Source of the DNA: a virus
Length of the DNA: 27,293 nucleotides
Virus record (IMG/VR): IMGVR_UViG_3300030116_007744
Span: 1-27,293 of that record
Reading direction: 5' to 3' (one strand)
In this document: positions 6,444-13,527 of the stretch, in pieces
Layout of the letters: each line of letters opens with the position of its first letter
Position numbering within the stretch: the stretch's first letter is position 1
Notes under the pieces: generated by a model
The model's database searches: none
The model's input: the letters and a program-made list of their open reading frames with translations, nothing else
What the model was told of the DNA's origin: nothing
Translations under genes and position numbers: made by a program

Positions 6444-6889
6444 CTTACTATTCAACAAAAACATATGGACACAACATAGGACTAGCCTGTGTGTTCAGAC
6501 AACCTAACGCAGATCATTCTCACTGTCATTTGTTACATGGTTACAGTTTGGCCTTTAAATTCACATTTGGATGCAATGAACTGGACAACAAAAACTGGGC
6601 GGTGGACTTTGGTGGACTTAAACCGCTGAAAGCATGGTTAGAAGACAAGTTTGATCATAAAATGGCATTGGACAAAAATGATCCACAGTTTGATAAACTG
6701 AAAGAACTTGAAAAACATGACCTCGCTGAAGTTAGAGTATTTGATGGTGTTGGCGCAGAAATGTTTGCCAAACATGCTTTTGATTTTGCAGATGATCTGA
6801 TTCGTAAACAAACAGATGGTAGATGTTTTGTAGAAAGTGTAGAGTGCATGGAACACGGAGCAAACAGTGCCATCTACTCAAGAAAATAA
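6440..6889 (+). CDS. 6-pyruvoyltetrahydropterin synthase / QueD-like protein with altered zinc motif
   Basis: 149 aa, usual length for the family. Visible family motifs are the catalytic Cys29 and His33 in CHLLHGY, AVDFGGLK (54-61), FDHKMALD (71-78) and a late Glu segment (ESVECMEHG). In QueD and PTPS the motif is CxxxHGH with both histidines binding zinc; here the last His is Tyr35, so one of the three expected zinc ligands is missing. The enzyme would convert dihydroneopterin triphosphate to a 6-carboxy- or 6-pyruvoyl-tetrahydropterin, for 7-deazaguanine or pterin synthesis. No other queuosine-pathway gene is in the window. A strong Shine-Dalgarno AAGGAG (6429-6434) is five bases before the ATG. 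Confidence 0.8.
   Translation: MTYYSTKTYGHNIGLACVFRQPNADHSHCHLLHGYSLAFKFTFGCNELDNKNWAVDFGGLKPLKAWLEDKFDHKMALDKNDPQFDKLKELEKHDLAEVRVFDGVGAEMFAKHAFDFADDLIRKQTDGRCFVESVECMEHGANSAIYSRK
6856..6869 (+). promoter_or_regulatory. Ribosome binding site deciding a GTG start
   Basis: CGGAG at 6856-6860, six-base spacing, then GTG at 6867. No ATG occurs in this frame before codon 37, so GTG is the best start for the following gene. Confidence 0.5.
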
Positions 6890-8009
6890 TTTTCTATTTG
6901 AAAATATAGTTGTCCAACTCAATAACAAGCAGTTAAGAATCAATATCTACGACACACCTCTTGGACAGCGTTTTATGGAGGCCTTAAAAGATAACCTCGA
7001 TAAAAAACGTGTATTGGAAAAAAACTTTTGTTGGTTGGGTTGGGCAGATTCTAATAGAGATTTACATTATCTAGTAGGAGAATTAAACAAAAGTATTGCA
7101 CAAATAAATTCATTTGATTTTGATCCTACTTACGAAAAAATACATCCATTCAGTGTGGATGATTTCCAATACAGTGCTACCTTACCCACAGGACTGACAC
7201 ATGATCGTCCACCCATGGAAAAGCCAGGACTGAGACTGAAACACGAGGCCTGTAACCTACTGCATAGATTTTTTGAAGAATTACAAGGTACTGCTTGGAG
7301 TCTATCCAAGTATTACCGCCAAGCGGACTTTGAGACCAAGTACGCAATAAGACAGTTGAACAACCTTTGCCACGAAATAGAAAGTTGGGTGTTGTCATAT
7401 CGTAAAAGCAAGGTAGACCCTGACTGGATGAGACCATCACAGATCACAACCTTTTTGAATGCACCAAGATATGACCTACATGATGAAGATTATGAATTGT
7501 TCAAACAAAACAGATATCGTAGAGAATTGGGTGGTGTGTATCTCCACTGGAGCCAAATTGGTAAAACTCTATACGAAGTTTTCAGAGACGAGGGTGCACC
7601 TAAAATGACAGAAGCACTGTGTTCTGAAATCAACCATCAAAAATACTACTCTGGAGAATTTGATATAGAATGGGGCCAAACAATCGACGAGGACACTTTT
7701 GATTGGAAAAAAAAAGAAATGGAAGGCTATAGACACTGGCTGGAACTGAATGGTTATGATTGGGATGACCCTAAACTTAGTTTGGGTTATATCAAGATAG
7801 GCCAAGTGGATCTACAGTTGGGTTTTGATAACGAATCTTTTTCTCAAGTGTATAAAGAAATGAAAGATAATCTAAATATCAAAAGTATTCACACAATAGG
7901 CACCCGTAGTTGGGAAAATTATTATCCATATACTTTGGACAGTGAAGACTGGAAACAAATACAAATAGAAAATTTAAGAAGAGGTTATGAATCACGTAGT
8001 ATGCGTTAA
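6867..8009 (+). CDS. Conserved-looking phage protein of unknown function, 380 aa
   Basis: 380 aa with GTG start, overlapping the QueD-like gene by 23 bases. Rich in Trp, Tyr and Asp, with many aromatic-acidic segments (WLGWADSNRD, GRYRR-like NRYRRELGGVYLHWSQIG, WLELNGYDWDDPKL), predicted soluble, no signal peptide and no membrane span. No catalytic motif I can name. Similar large unknown proteins occur in ocean T4-like phage genomes, but I cannot assign a family. Overlaps the glycosyltransferase gene by 23 bases, so the two are probably co-translated. Confidence 0.65.
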   Translation: MPSTQENNFLFENIVVQLNNKQLRINIYDTPLGQRFMEALKDNLDKKRVLEKNFCWLGWADSNRDLHYLVGELNKSIAQINSFDFDPTYEKIHPFSVDDFQYSATLPTGLTHDRPPMEKPGLRLKHEACNLLHRFFEELQGTAWSLSKYYRQADFETKYAIRQLNNLCHEIESWVLSYRKSKVDPDWMRPSQITTFLNAPRYDLHDEDYELFKQNRYRRELGGVYLHWSQIGKTLYEVFRDEGAPKMTEALCSEINHQKYYSGEFDIEWGQTIDEDTFDWKKKEMEGYRHWLELNGYDWDDPKLSLGYIKIGQVDLQLGFDNESFSQVYKEMKDNLNIKSIHTIGTRSWENYYPYTLDSEDWKQIQIENLRRGYESRSMR

Positions 8010-8685
8010 GTGGGGTAACAAATACGTTTCGAAATATGCAAACGTATTGTATAAAATGTGTGAAAGAAATATTACACTGGACTGGGATTTCCATTGCATC
8101 ACAGATGATCCCAAAGGTCTTGATCCGCACATAAAAACTTTGCCTTTGCCAAAAGATCCATGGATCAAAACTTGGTGGAGCAAACTGTGGATGTTTGGTT
8201 CTCATTTCCCTTTGCAGGGCAACATATTGTTTTTTGATTTGGATGTAATCATATTCCGTAACATTGACGATCTTTTTACATGTAATCCTGGCAAGTTCAA
8301 CATTATTAGAGATTTCAATAGATGTAGAATAAAAGATTGGAAAAACAGCAACTCCAGTGTGATGCGTTGGGAAACTGGCACAATGAATTATCTATGGGAC
8401 GAATTTGTACAAAATCATGCCAAAATTATACAGCAGAACCATGGAGATCAAGATTGGATTATGAAACGTGCCAAAGAAGATATCAATTGGTTTCCTGATG
8501 AATGGATAAGAAGTTACAAATGGGAAATGATCGGATACAAAGACACAAAGTTGATCAATAAAGATGGCAAAAGATATTTCAAGAAGCCTCCAAATGTGGT
8601 GGCGGAAAACAAAGTGGCAGTGTTCCATGGTGAGCCAAAGCCTTTTAACTGTGCTGACCAATGGGTGGTAGACAATTGGAAATGA
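7987..8685 (+). CDS. GT-A-fold glycosyltransferase, GT8-like
   Basis: 232 aa. A short nucleotide-sugar binding N-terminus (VVCVKWGNKYVSKYANVLY) is followed by the metal-binding DxD motif FFDLDVIIF with Asp84 and Asp86, preceded by a WSKLWMF helix and followed by RNIDDLF, the usual order in GT8-type enzymes. Late residues HGEPKP (near 215-220) may supply the third metal ligand His. It is expected to transfer a sugar from a UDP- or GDP-sugar. Acceptor unknown: phage DNA, virion protein or host glycan are all possible. A GAGG (7981-7984) precedes the ATG, and the stop overlaps the next gene as ATGA. Confidence 0.75.
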   Translation: MNHVVCVKWGNKYVSKYANVLYKMCERNITLDWDFHCITDDPKGLDPHIKTLPLPKDPWIKTWWSKLWMFGSHFPLQGNILFFDLDVIIFRNIDDLFTCNPGKFNIIRDFNRCRIKDWKNSNSSVMRWETGTMNYLWDEFVQNHAKIIQQNHGDQDWIMKRAKEDINWFPDEWIRSYKWEMIGYKDTKLINKDGKRYFKKPPNVVAENKVAVFHGEPKPFNCADQWVVDNWK

Positions 8686-9005
8686 CAAAAAAATACGGCA
8701 CAGTAAAGATAAAAAAAATCAAGCCTGGAATGAATGAGATTCCTAAAGATTGTGGATATCAAAAACAGTTTGCACACAACATAGACATGAACAACAACGG
8801 TATCCATGGTGATTTGATAGAATGGTGTCAGGTAAACTGTAAATCAAAATGGGGTTGGTGGTTCAAACCCACTGGTGATATTCAAAATCCCGCCAATCAC
8901 TGGGAGCATCAGAATGCCTACATGAGTTTTGAAGATCAAAGAGAAGCAACTGCTTTCTTTTTGGCAGTTGGTTTACAAAACATGGGAAACAACACTGATA
9001 ATTAA
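8682..9005 (+). CDS. Small hypothetical protein
   Basis: 107 aa. The start at 8682 makes an ATGA overlap with the glycosyltransferase stop; a longer reading from 8661 would only add overlap residues. Trp-rich centre (SKWGWWFKPTGD), cysteines in EWCQVNC, and a helical end (EDQREATAFFLAVGLQ). The arrangement suggests a small alpha/beta fold; no family recognised. Four bases separate it from the Fe-S carrier gene. Confidence 0.65.
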   Translation: MTKKYGTVKIKKIKPGMNEIPKDCGYQKQFAHNIDMNNNGIHGDLIEWCQVNCKSKWGWWFKPTGDIQNPANHWEHQNAYMSFEDQREATAFFLAVGLQNMGNNTDN

Positions 9006-9009
9006 AAGT

Positions 9010-9345
9010 ATGAAATGGTTTGATATAACAGATTCAGCAAAAGCACAAATGGAAAAACTTTTGGAAAAACACCCTGACAAGTATGCTGTGAGTTTGGCAG
9101 TGTTGGGCGGTGGCTGTGCAGGCTTCAAATATGATTGGAATTTTGTAGACAAAAAAGAAGACATTGGCAAAGATGACGAAGTGGTCGATTGGGGCACTGG
9201 ACGTTTTGTGGTAGATGAAACATCTATGATGTATGTGGCAGGTACCAAAATTGACTGGAAAGAAGAAGTGTTTGGAGCACAGTTTGAAATAATCAACCCC
9301 AATGCATCATCAGGGTGTGGTTGCGGTGAGTCATTTGGTGTTTAA
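9010..9345 (+). CDS. A-type iron-sulfur cluster carrier (IscA/ErpA/HesB family)
   Basis: 111 aa, the standard family length. The three cluster-binding cysteines are present: Cys36 in GGGCAGFKYDW and Cys103/Cys105 in SSGCGCGESFG. The central LVVDE-type segment appears as RFVVDETSMMYVAGTKIDW. The protein receives and delivers 2Fe-2S or 4Fe-4S clusters. The start at 9010 is chosen because the family begins with a strand-helix ITDSAKAQMEKLL immediately after it; an ATG at 8929 would add residues belonging to the overlapping gene. Its likely client here is the radical SAM enzyme at 2076, or host Fe-S enzymes. Stop overlaps the next ATG (TAATG). Confidence 0.92.
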   Translation: MKWFDITDSAKAQMEKLLEKHPDKYAVSLAVLGGGCAGFKYDWNFVDKKEDIGKDDEVVDWGTGRFVVDETSMMYVAGTKIDWKEEVFGAQFEIINPNASSGCGCGESFGV

Positions 9346-10103
9346 TGGACACAGCGTTTGTAATTGGCAACGGTGAATCAAGAAATATATTTCCTATAGA
9401 AACACTCAAAGGCAAAGGAGTGGTATGGGGTTGTAACGCAATCTATAGAGATCATCCCGATCTGTGCGATCATATTGTCAGTGTAAATGAAAACATGACT
9501 GCTGAATTACAACAGTGGAAACAAGACTCCGAAAGCACTGTGAAAGTGTACGGACTAGAAGACACACTGGATTGGAATTGGATAATTGAAGGTGACAAGA
9601 CCACCGACGTGCCTGACAAACTTAAATTGTATAGAATTTGGCGTGGAGGCACAACCAAAAATGGTGGCAAAATTAGAACACTGGATTTCAGTGAAGCAAA
9701 AGGGTCAGGAACTTCTGCTGTGGCCATGGCCGCCGACTCAGGAATAAAAAATGTGATTATACTTGCGTTTGACATATTGGGTGCAAGACAATGGGAATAT
9801 GCCGCAGTCGATGGCAGTAGCAGTAGAGAACAAAACAACATCTACAAAAATACTAAAAATTATCCTAGTAGATTGAGTATGAAAGCATATTTAAAGTATG
9901 AATGGATGTATCATTTACGCCAGACATTTCGGCGTTATCCTAATACAAATTTTTATTTTATCAACAGACGTGAATACATAGAATACAATTATTTTTTACC
10001 TGGCTATTTTGACCAACCCAACATTAGTGTTGGAACATATGCAGATCTACAACGATGGGTCAATGGTGAAAAGGACAAGATACAGTGGTGGCCTTTAAAT
10101 TAG
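9345..10103 (+). CDS. NGES-motif Rossmann-like protein, paralogue of the gene at 5152
   Basis: 252 aa. Shares FVIGNGESR (residues 5-13), ETLKGKGVVWGCNAIYRDHP and a later GTSAVAMAADSGIKNVII segment with the 213-aa protein at 5152, including the order and spacing of motifs, so it is a diverged duplicate with a longer C-terminus (FYFINRREYIEY, then a helix with DLQRWVNGEKD). A glycosyltransferase or sialyltransferase-like fold is a guess from the GNGxS and GCNA motifs. It ends in a 9-base convergent overlap with the minus-strand zinc-ribbon gene. Confidence 0.7.
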   Translation: MDTAFVIGNGESRNIFPIETLKGKGVVWGCNAIYRDHPDLCDHIVSVNENMTAELQQWKQDSESTVKVYGLEDTLDWNWIIEGDKTTDVPDKLKLYRIWRGGTTKNGGKIRTLDFSEAKGSGTSAVAMAADSGIKNVIILAFDILGARQWEYAAVDGSSSREQNNIYKNTKNYPSRLSMKAYLKYEWMYHLRQTFRRYPNTNFYFINRREYIEYNYFLPGYFDQPNISVGTYADLQRWVNGEKDKIQWWPLN

Positions 10104-10373
10104 TTTTGTAGAACTGGCGTCAATTTTATAGATATGTCTCATTTTGACACCCACTGATTGTGCAAACTTTTTGGTATCACAGTTGTTACACACATGTTTG
10201 TAATCGTTTGATGCTCGCTCAGGATCCACTTGCGATCTGGCTCTGAGAAAGATGTCACCACATGAATCGCACTTGAAAACATACACGGTGTTTTTACGGT
10301 GGAAGGTATGATAAACACCCAGTTTACTTTGGCGTTCGTACAATCGCATGGTTTTTAATGTCTCTATGAACAT
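10095..10373 (-). CDS. Small zinc-ribbon protein
   Basis: 92 aa. Two CxxC pairs at Cys35/Cys38 (KCDSCG) and Cys62/Cys65 (VCNNCD) with a basic loop of 23 residues between, a typical zinc ribbon or treble-clef arrangement, possibly with the basic loop contacting nucleic acid. No HNH histidine pair is evident. The ATG at 10373 is preferred over the TTG one codon upstream because a minus-strand ATTAAATA box ends six bases before it. It is the only minus-strand gene between the accessory block and the fibre block, divergent from the first fibre gene. Confidence 0.72.
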   Translation of the reverse strand: MFIETLKTMRLYERQSKLGVYHTFHRKNTVYVFKCDSCGDIFLRARSQVDPERASNDYKHVCNNCDTKKFAQSVGVKMRHIYKIDASSTKLI

Positions 10374-10379
10374 CAATTT

Positions 10380-10387
10380 TATTTAAT
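10380..10387 (-). promoter_or_regulatory. Late-promoter-like box ATTAAATA, divergent
   Basis: Minus-strand box ending six bases before the ATG at 10373. It overlaps by three bases the plus-strand box at 10385-10392, so a single 13-base AT-rich element carries late-type boxes in both directions. Confidence 0.45.
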
Positions 10388-10392
10388 AAATA
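10385..10392 (+). promoter_or_regulatory. Late-promoter-like box AATAAATA
   Basis: Seven of eight matches to TATAAATA. It ends 14 bases before the ATG at 10407 of the first fibre gene, so it would leave a leader of only about eight bases. Confidence 0.5.
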
Positions 10393-10406
10393 CACACAAA
10401 CATTAT

Positions 10407-12635
10407 ATGACACGATTAAACATAGACATAGGAATCGAAGGAAATCCGGCCACTGGTGATACTTTACGTACCGCCATGTCTAAAATCAACAGCAATTTCA
10501 CAGAATTATATCTTTCAAATGCCGCAGATGGCAATCTGACCACTTCAGTAACCAACGGTAACGTATCAATCCAACCCAACGGTACAGGTAGTGTGGAGAT
10601 AGACGCTTTATCTGTCAACAGTGACAACATCACTTCACTGACAACAAACTCATCTGTGACGATCACAGGTAACGGCACAGCAGGAGTTGACATCGAAGCA
10701 TTGAGCATCACAGGCACCAGCATTTCAAGTTCGGACAGTAGCACGATCAACATCAACGACAATCTCGTAGTTGACGGCACAGGAACCTTTCAAAGTGGTG
10801 CAACCATTGACGGTGTCAGCATAACTGACAACACGATTTCAACAGGATCCTCAAACGCCAATCTAGAACTCACAGCGTCGGGCACGGGTGCGGTAAAAGT
10901 CGACGCCATTTTATCACTGCCCGATGGCAGTGCTAGTGACAACTATATAGGAGTTGGTGATGCCGATGACTTAAAGATATTCCACAACGGAAGTCATTCA
11001 ATCATAAGAGAAACAGGAACCGGAAGCCTTTACCTACAGAGTGACAACAATGTTATAATTGGCAAGGACAGTGGTTCAGAAACCATGATAAAGGGTGTCG
11101 CCGACGGTGCGGTCGAACTGTATCACGATAATGTTAAAAAGTTGAATACCTCATCAAGTGGCGTCACTGTGGTTGATGAATTACACACAGAAGGTGCAAC
11201 TCCTCACCTAACACTTAAAAGAACTGACAACGCGAATATTCCAACACTACGTTTTAAAGGCAGTGGTGGCACTGTTGGTGCAAGTATTGACTTCCAGGGC
11301 ACAGGAGGCACTTCTAATGAACTTGCATTTCAAGTGTTTGACGGAGCCAGTCTAGCAGAGCGTTTCAGAGTCACATACACTGGTGCCAAGGTGTCTGGAA
11401 CACTTGAAATGACCGATGGTCTCACTATAGATGGATCAATAATAACATCACCATCCAACGCAGACATCGTGTTGACCGCTGGTGGAACAGGTTCGGTGGA
11501 CATAGAAGGAATACAGATCAAAGGAACAGAGATAAGTTCGAGTGACTCGACACAGGTAACGATCAAAGAGAACCTACACGTCACAGGAAACATATCTGGA
11601 ACAATCACGGGCACAGTCACAGGCACGATTGACGCTGACAACTCAACAGTTTCCAACCTGGAAGTGGACAACTTCAAGGCAAGTGCCATTGTAATAGAAT
11701 CAGAAGGCATCGGATCAAACGATAACGACACAACGATCCCAACAAGTGCCGCTGTCAAAGACTACGTGGACAACAACGCAGGTGGCTCAACAGGTGACCT
11801 AGCAATAACAGGATCATCGATCACTGCTCCGTCAAACGCGGATCTAACACTGTCGGCGGGTGGAACAGGTTCAGTGGACATAGAAGGTATTCAGATCAAG
11901 GGCACAGAGATCAGTTCAACTGACTCAACACAGGTAACCATAAAAGAAAATTTACACGTCACAGGCACAATCTCAGGAACAATTAGTGCCAGCGGACTAT
12001 CAGGCACACTGCCGGCGATCAGCGGAGCCAACCTAACAGGCGTGGCAAAACACGCATTCAAGACAGTACAGATAGGTGGAGGTAATTCTCTGGTGGCAGA
12101 TGATCCTGTAGACACACTGACCATACATCCTGGAAACAATGTCACCATAACGGATGATGATAGTTTGGACTCATTCACAATCAACGTCAATGGAATGGGA
12201 GACCTCACTTTCAACGGTTCAACCATAATTTCACCGTCCAACGCGGACATCACTCTTGATCCTGCAGGCACCGGACAAGTGGTTGCCAACGCCGCTTTTA
12301 AGTTCAACGCAGGTTACATCGAGAATATAAACACACTGACATCGAGTTCAACAATTACAGTTGACTGCTCGGCGGCCAGCATACACACGGTCACATTGGC
12401 AACAAACACAGAATTCAACATATCAAACCTGCCAACAGGTGGCACGGTCACATTAATAATCACACAGGATGGTTCAGGATCAAGAACAGCAACTTTCGGA
12501 ACAGACGGCTCGACTGCAGTCAAATTCCCGGGTGGAGCACCAACACTGTCAACGGGAGCCAACGACATTGACGTGGTCACCATTGTCAACGATGGAACCA
12601 ACTTCCTGGGCAACTGTGCTAAGAACTACTCATAG
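10407..12635 (+). CDS. Repetitive tail-fibre / virion structural protein, 742 aa
   Basis: N-terminal anchor (residues 1-35, LNIDIGIEGNPATGDTLRTA, then KINSNFTELY) shared with three other genes of the block. Then a Ser/Thr/Gly-rich beta-repeat region with recurring SNADxxLxxxGTGxVxIE units; a DADDLKIFHNGSHS-type module near residue 182 that ends in AVELYHDNVKKL, very common in ocean phage fibres; an IPTSAAVKDYVDNN segment near 444; and a C-terminal beta domain that ends in a conserved-looking TLSTGANDIDVVTIV stretch. Two 57-residue copies are near identical (bases 11436-11606 and 11814-11984). Expected to be trimeric and virion-attached. Base composition in its second half is clearly more GC-rich than the accessory genes. 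Confidence 0.88.
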   Translation: MTRLNIDIGIEGNPATGDTLRTAMSKINSNFTELYLSNAADGNLTTSVTNGNVSIQPNGTGSVEIDALSVNSDNITSLTTNSSVTITGNGTAGVDIEALSITGTSISSSDSSTININDNLVVDGTGTFQSGATIDGVSITDNTISTGSSNANLELTASGTGAVKVDAILSLPDGSASDNYIGVGDADDLKIFHNGSHSIIRETGTGSLYLQSDNNVIIGKDSGSETMIKGVADGAVELYHDNVKKLNTSSSGVTVVDELHTEGATPHLTLKRTDNANIPTLRFKGSGGTVGASIDFQGTGGTSNELAFQVFDGASLAERFRVTYTGAKVSGTLEMTDGLTIDGSIITSPSNADIVLTAGGTGSVDIEGIQIKGTEISSSDSTQVTIKENLHVTGNISGTITGTVTGTIDADNSTVSNLEVDNFKASAIVIESEGIGSNDNDTTIPTSAAVKDYVDNNAGGSTGDLAITGSSITAPSNADLTLSAGGTGSVDIEGIQIKGTEISSTDSTQVTIKENLHVTGTISGTISASGLSGTLPAISGANLTGVAKHAFKTVQIGGGNSLVADDPVDTLTIHPGNNVTITDDDSLDSFTINVNGMGDLTFNGSTIISPSNADITLDPAGTGQVVANAAFKFNAGYIENINTLTSSSTITVDCSAASIHTVTLATNTEFNISNLPTGGTVTLIITQDGSGSRTATFGTDGSTAVKFPGGAPTLSTGANDIDVVTIVNDGTNFLGNCAKNYS
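11436..11606 (+). repeat. 57-codon direct repeat, copy A
   Basis: Encodes the SNADIVLTAGGTGSVDIEGI to NLHVTGNISGTI module. Copy B lies 378 bases downstream (126 codons). DNA differs mostly at third codon positions, while the proteins are nearly identical. Confidence 0.85.
11814..11984 (+). repeat. 57-codon direct repeat, copy B
   Basis: Encodes SNADLTLSAGGTGSVDIEGI to NLHVTGTISGTI. A third, weaker partial copy starts near 12225 (SNADITLDPAGTGQVV). Confidence 0.85.
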
Positions 12636-12643
12636 GAGGTGAT
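12634..12643 (+). promoter_or_regulatory. Perfect ten-base Shine-Dalgarno AGGAGGTGAT
   Basis: Fully complementary to the canonical 16S rRNA 3' end (ATCACCTCCT). It selects the ATG at 12646 rather than the TTG at 12643. It begins inside the stop region of the previous gene. Confidence 0.75.
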
Positions 12644-12645
12644 TG

Positions 12646-13485
12646 ATGCCTCTGGGAATTGCTAGACACATAATAACAGAGTACACGGGGTGGTCACCCG
12701 CGAGAGACATCACAACCGCAATTTGGATTGATGCATCAGACACATCAAGTTATTCACTCAGTGGATCTAATGTAACCGCAGTCACAGACAAGGGGAATGC
12801 AGGCGCCACATTCACAGTAGGCGGTACTCCCAACGTCAGTACCACACTGAATTCACTCAACACTTTCTCGTTTGACGCGGGTAACAACGAAGACCTCACG
12901 ACCAACGAGGTCCACCAGGTCTCCAGTGGTAACCACTGGGCAATAGGAGTATGGCAATGGAACTCAGTGAATGACACCAAGGACAGTTTCTGGAGCACAG
13001 AGAACAACACAGTGAACGCGGTCACGAACAAGAGGGACTATGCTGTGAGTTCCGGTGACAACAGCAACTTCAACGGTGAGTTGGATTTGGATAGTTTGGG
13101 TGGCAACAGGATCTCAAGTACCATAGGCGATAAAGAGGAGTTTACCACAACATTTGGCAGTAGTAACACATGGCGGATACTGGGTGTGTTCTTTAACAAG
13201 GCCGGCAACCAAATTGGAGCAAGACTCAATGGTGCCAATGCATTCACTCCGGTCAACGACTATGATAACTCACTGACACCCAATCTGGATCTACGTATAA
13301 TGCGTAATAGGACCAGCATAAGGATGAGCGGTAAGATGGCAGAGTTTTTCTCTGTCGCAGACGTTCCTGGCACGGGTATTATCAACATGGACCATTTCAT
13401 ATCAGCGGAAGGCTATCTTGCACACAAGTGGGGACTGGAGGGATTGTTACCTGCTGATCATCCGCACAAGGCTAACGCTCCGTAG
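12646..13485 (+). CDS. LamG/concanavalin-A-like virion adhesin
   Basis: 279 aa. The segment TTAIWIDASDTSSYSLSGSN, the central beta-rich portion and the C-terminal AEGYLAHKWGLEGLLPADHP are the hallmarks of a LamG/ConA-like jelly-roll module found in phage tail adhesins and bacterial surface proteins. No N-terminal anchor of the fibre type is present, so it may sit at a fibre tip or on the baseplate. Translation is probably strong because of the perfect ribosome site. Codon use is GC-richer than in the accessory block (many ACC, GTC, AAC codons), as in the end of the previous gene. Confidence 0.8.
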   Translation: MPLGIARHIITEYTGWSPARDITTAIWIDASDTSSYSLSGSNVTAVTDKGNAGATFTVGGTPNVSTTLNSLNTFSFDAGNNEDLTTNEVHQVSSGNHWAIGVWQWNSVNDTKDSFWSTENNTVNAVTNKRDYAVSSGDNSNFNGELDLDSLGGNRISSTIGDKEEFTTTFGSSNTWRILGVFFNKAGNQIGARLNGANAFTPVNDYDNSLTPNLDLRIMRNRTSIRMSGKMAEFFSVADVPGTGIINMDHFISAEGYLAHKWGLEGLLPADHPHKANAP

Positions 13486-13510
13486 GCGGTATAATCAAAT
13501 CATAAAAACC

Positions 13511-13518
13511 GCTAAATA
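13511..13518 (+). promoter_or_regulatory. Late-promoter-like box GCTAAATA
   Basis: TAAATA core at 13513-13518, ending nine bases before the ATG at 13528 and lying in the only gap (42 bases) between the LamG-like gene and the next fibre gene. Confidence 0.5.
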
Positions 13519-13527
13519 TTAGTTGAT

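Noticed and set aside
8929-9009. Upstream start for the Fe-S carrier (27 extra residues)
   Set aside because: The extra residues come from overlap with the previous gene and do not belong to the A-type carrier family.
13486-13512. Possible terminator hairpin GCGGT/ACCGC after the LamG-like gene
   Set aside because: Only a five-base-pair stem with a 17-base loop and no T-run; the second arm overlaps the late-like box.
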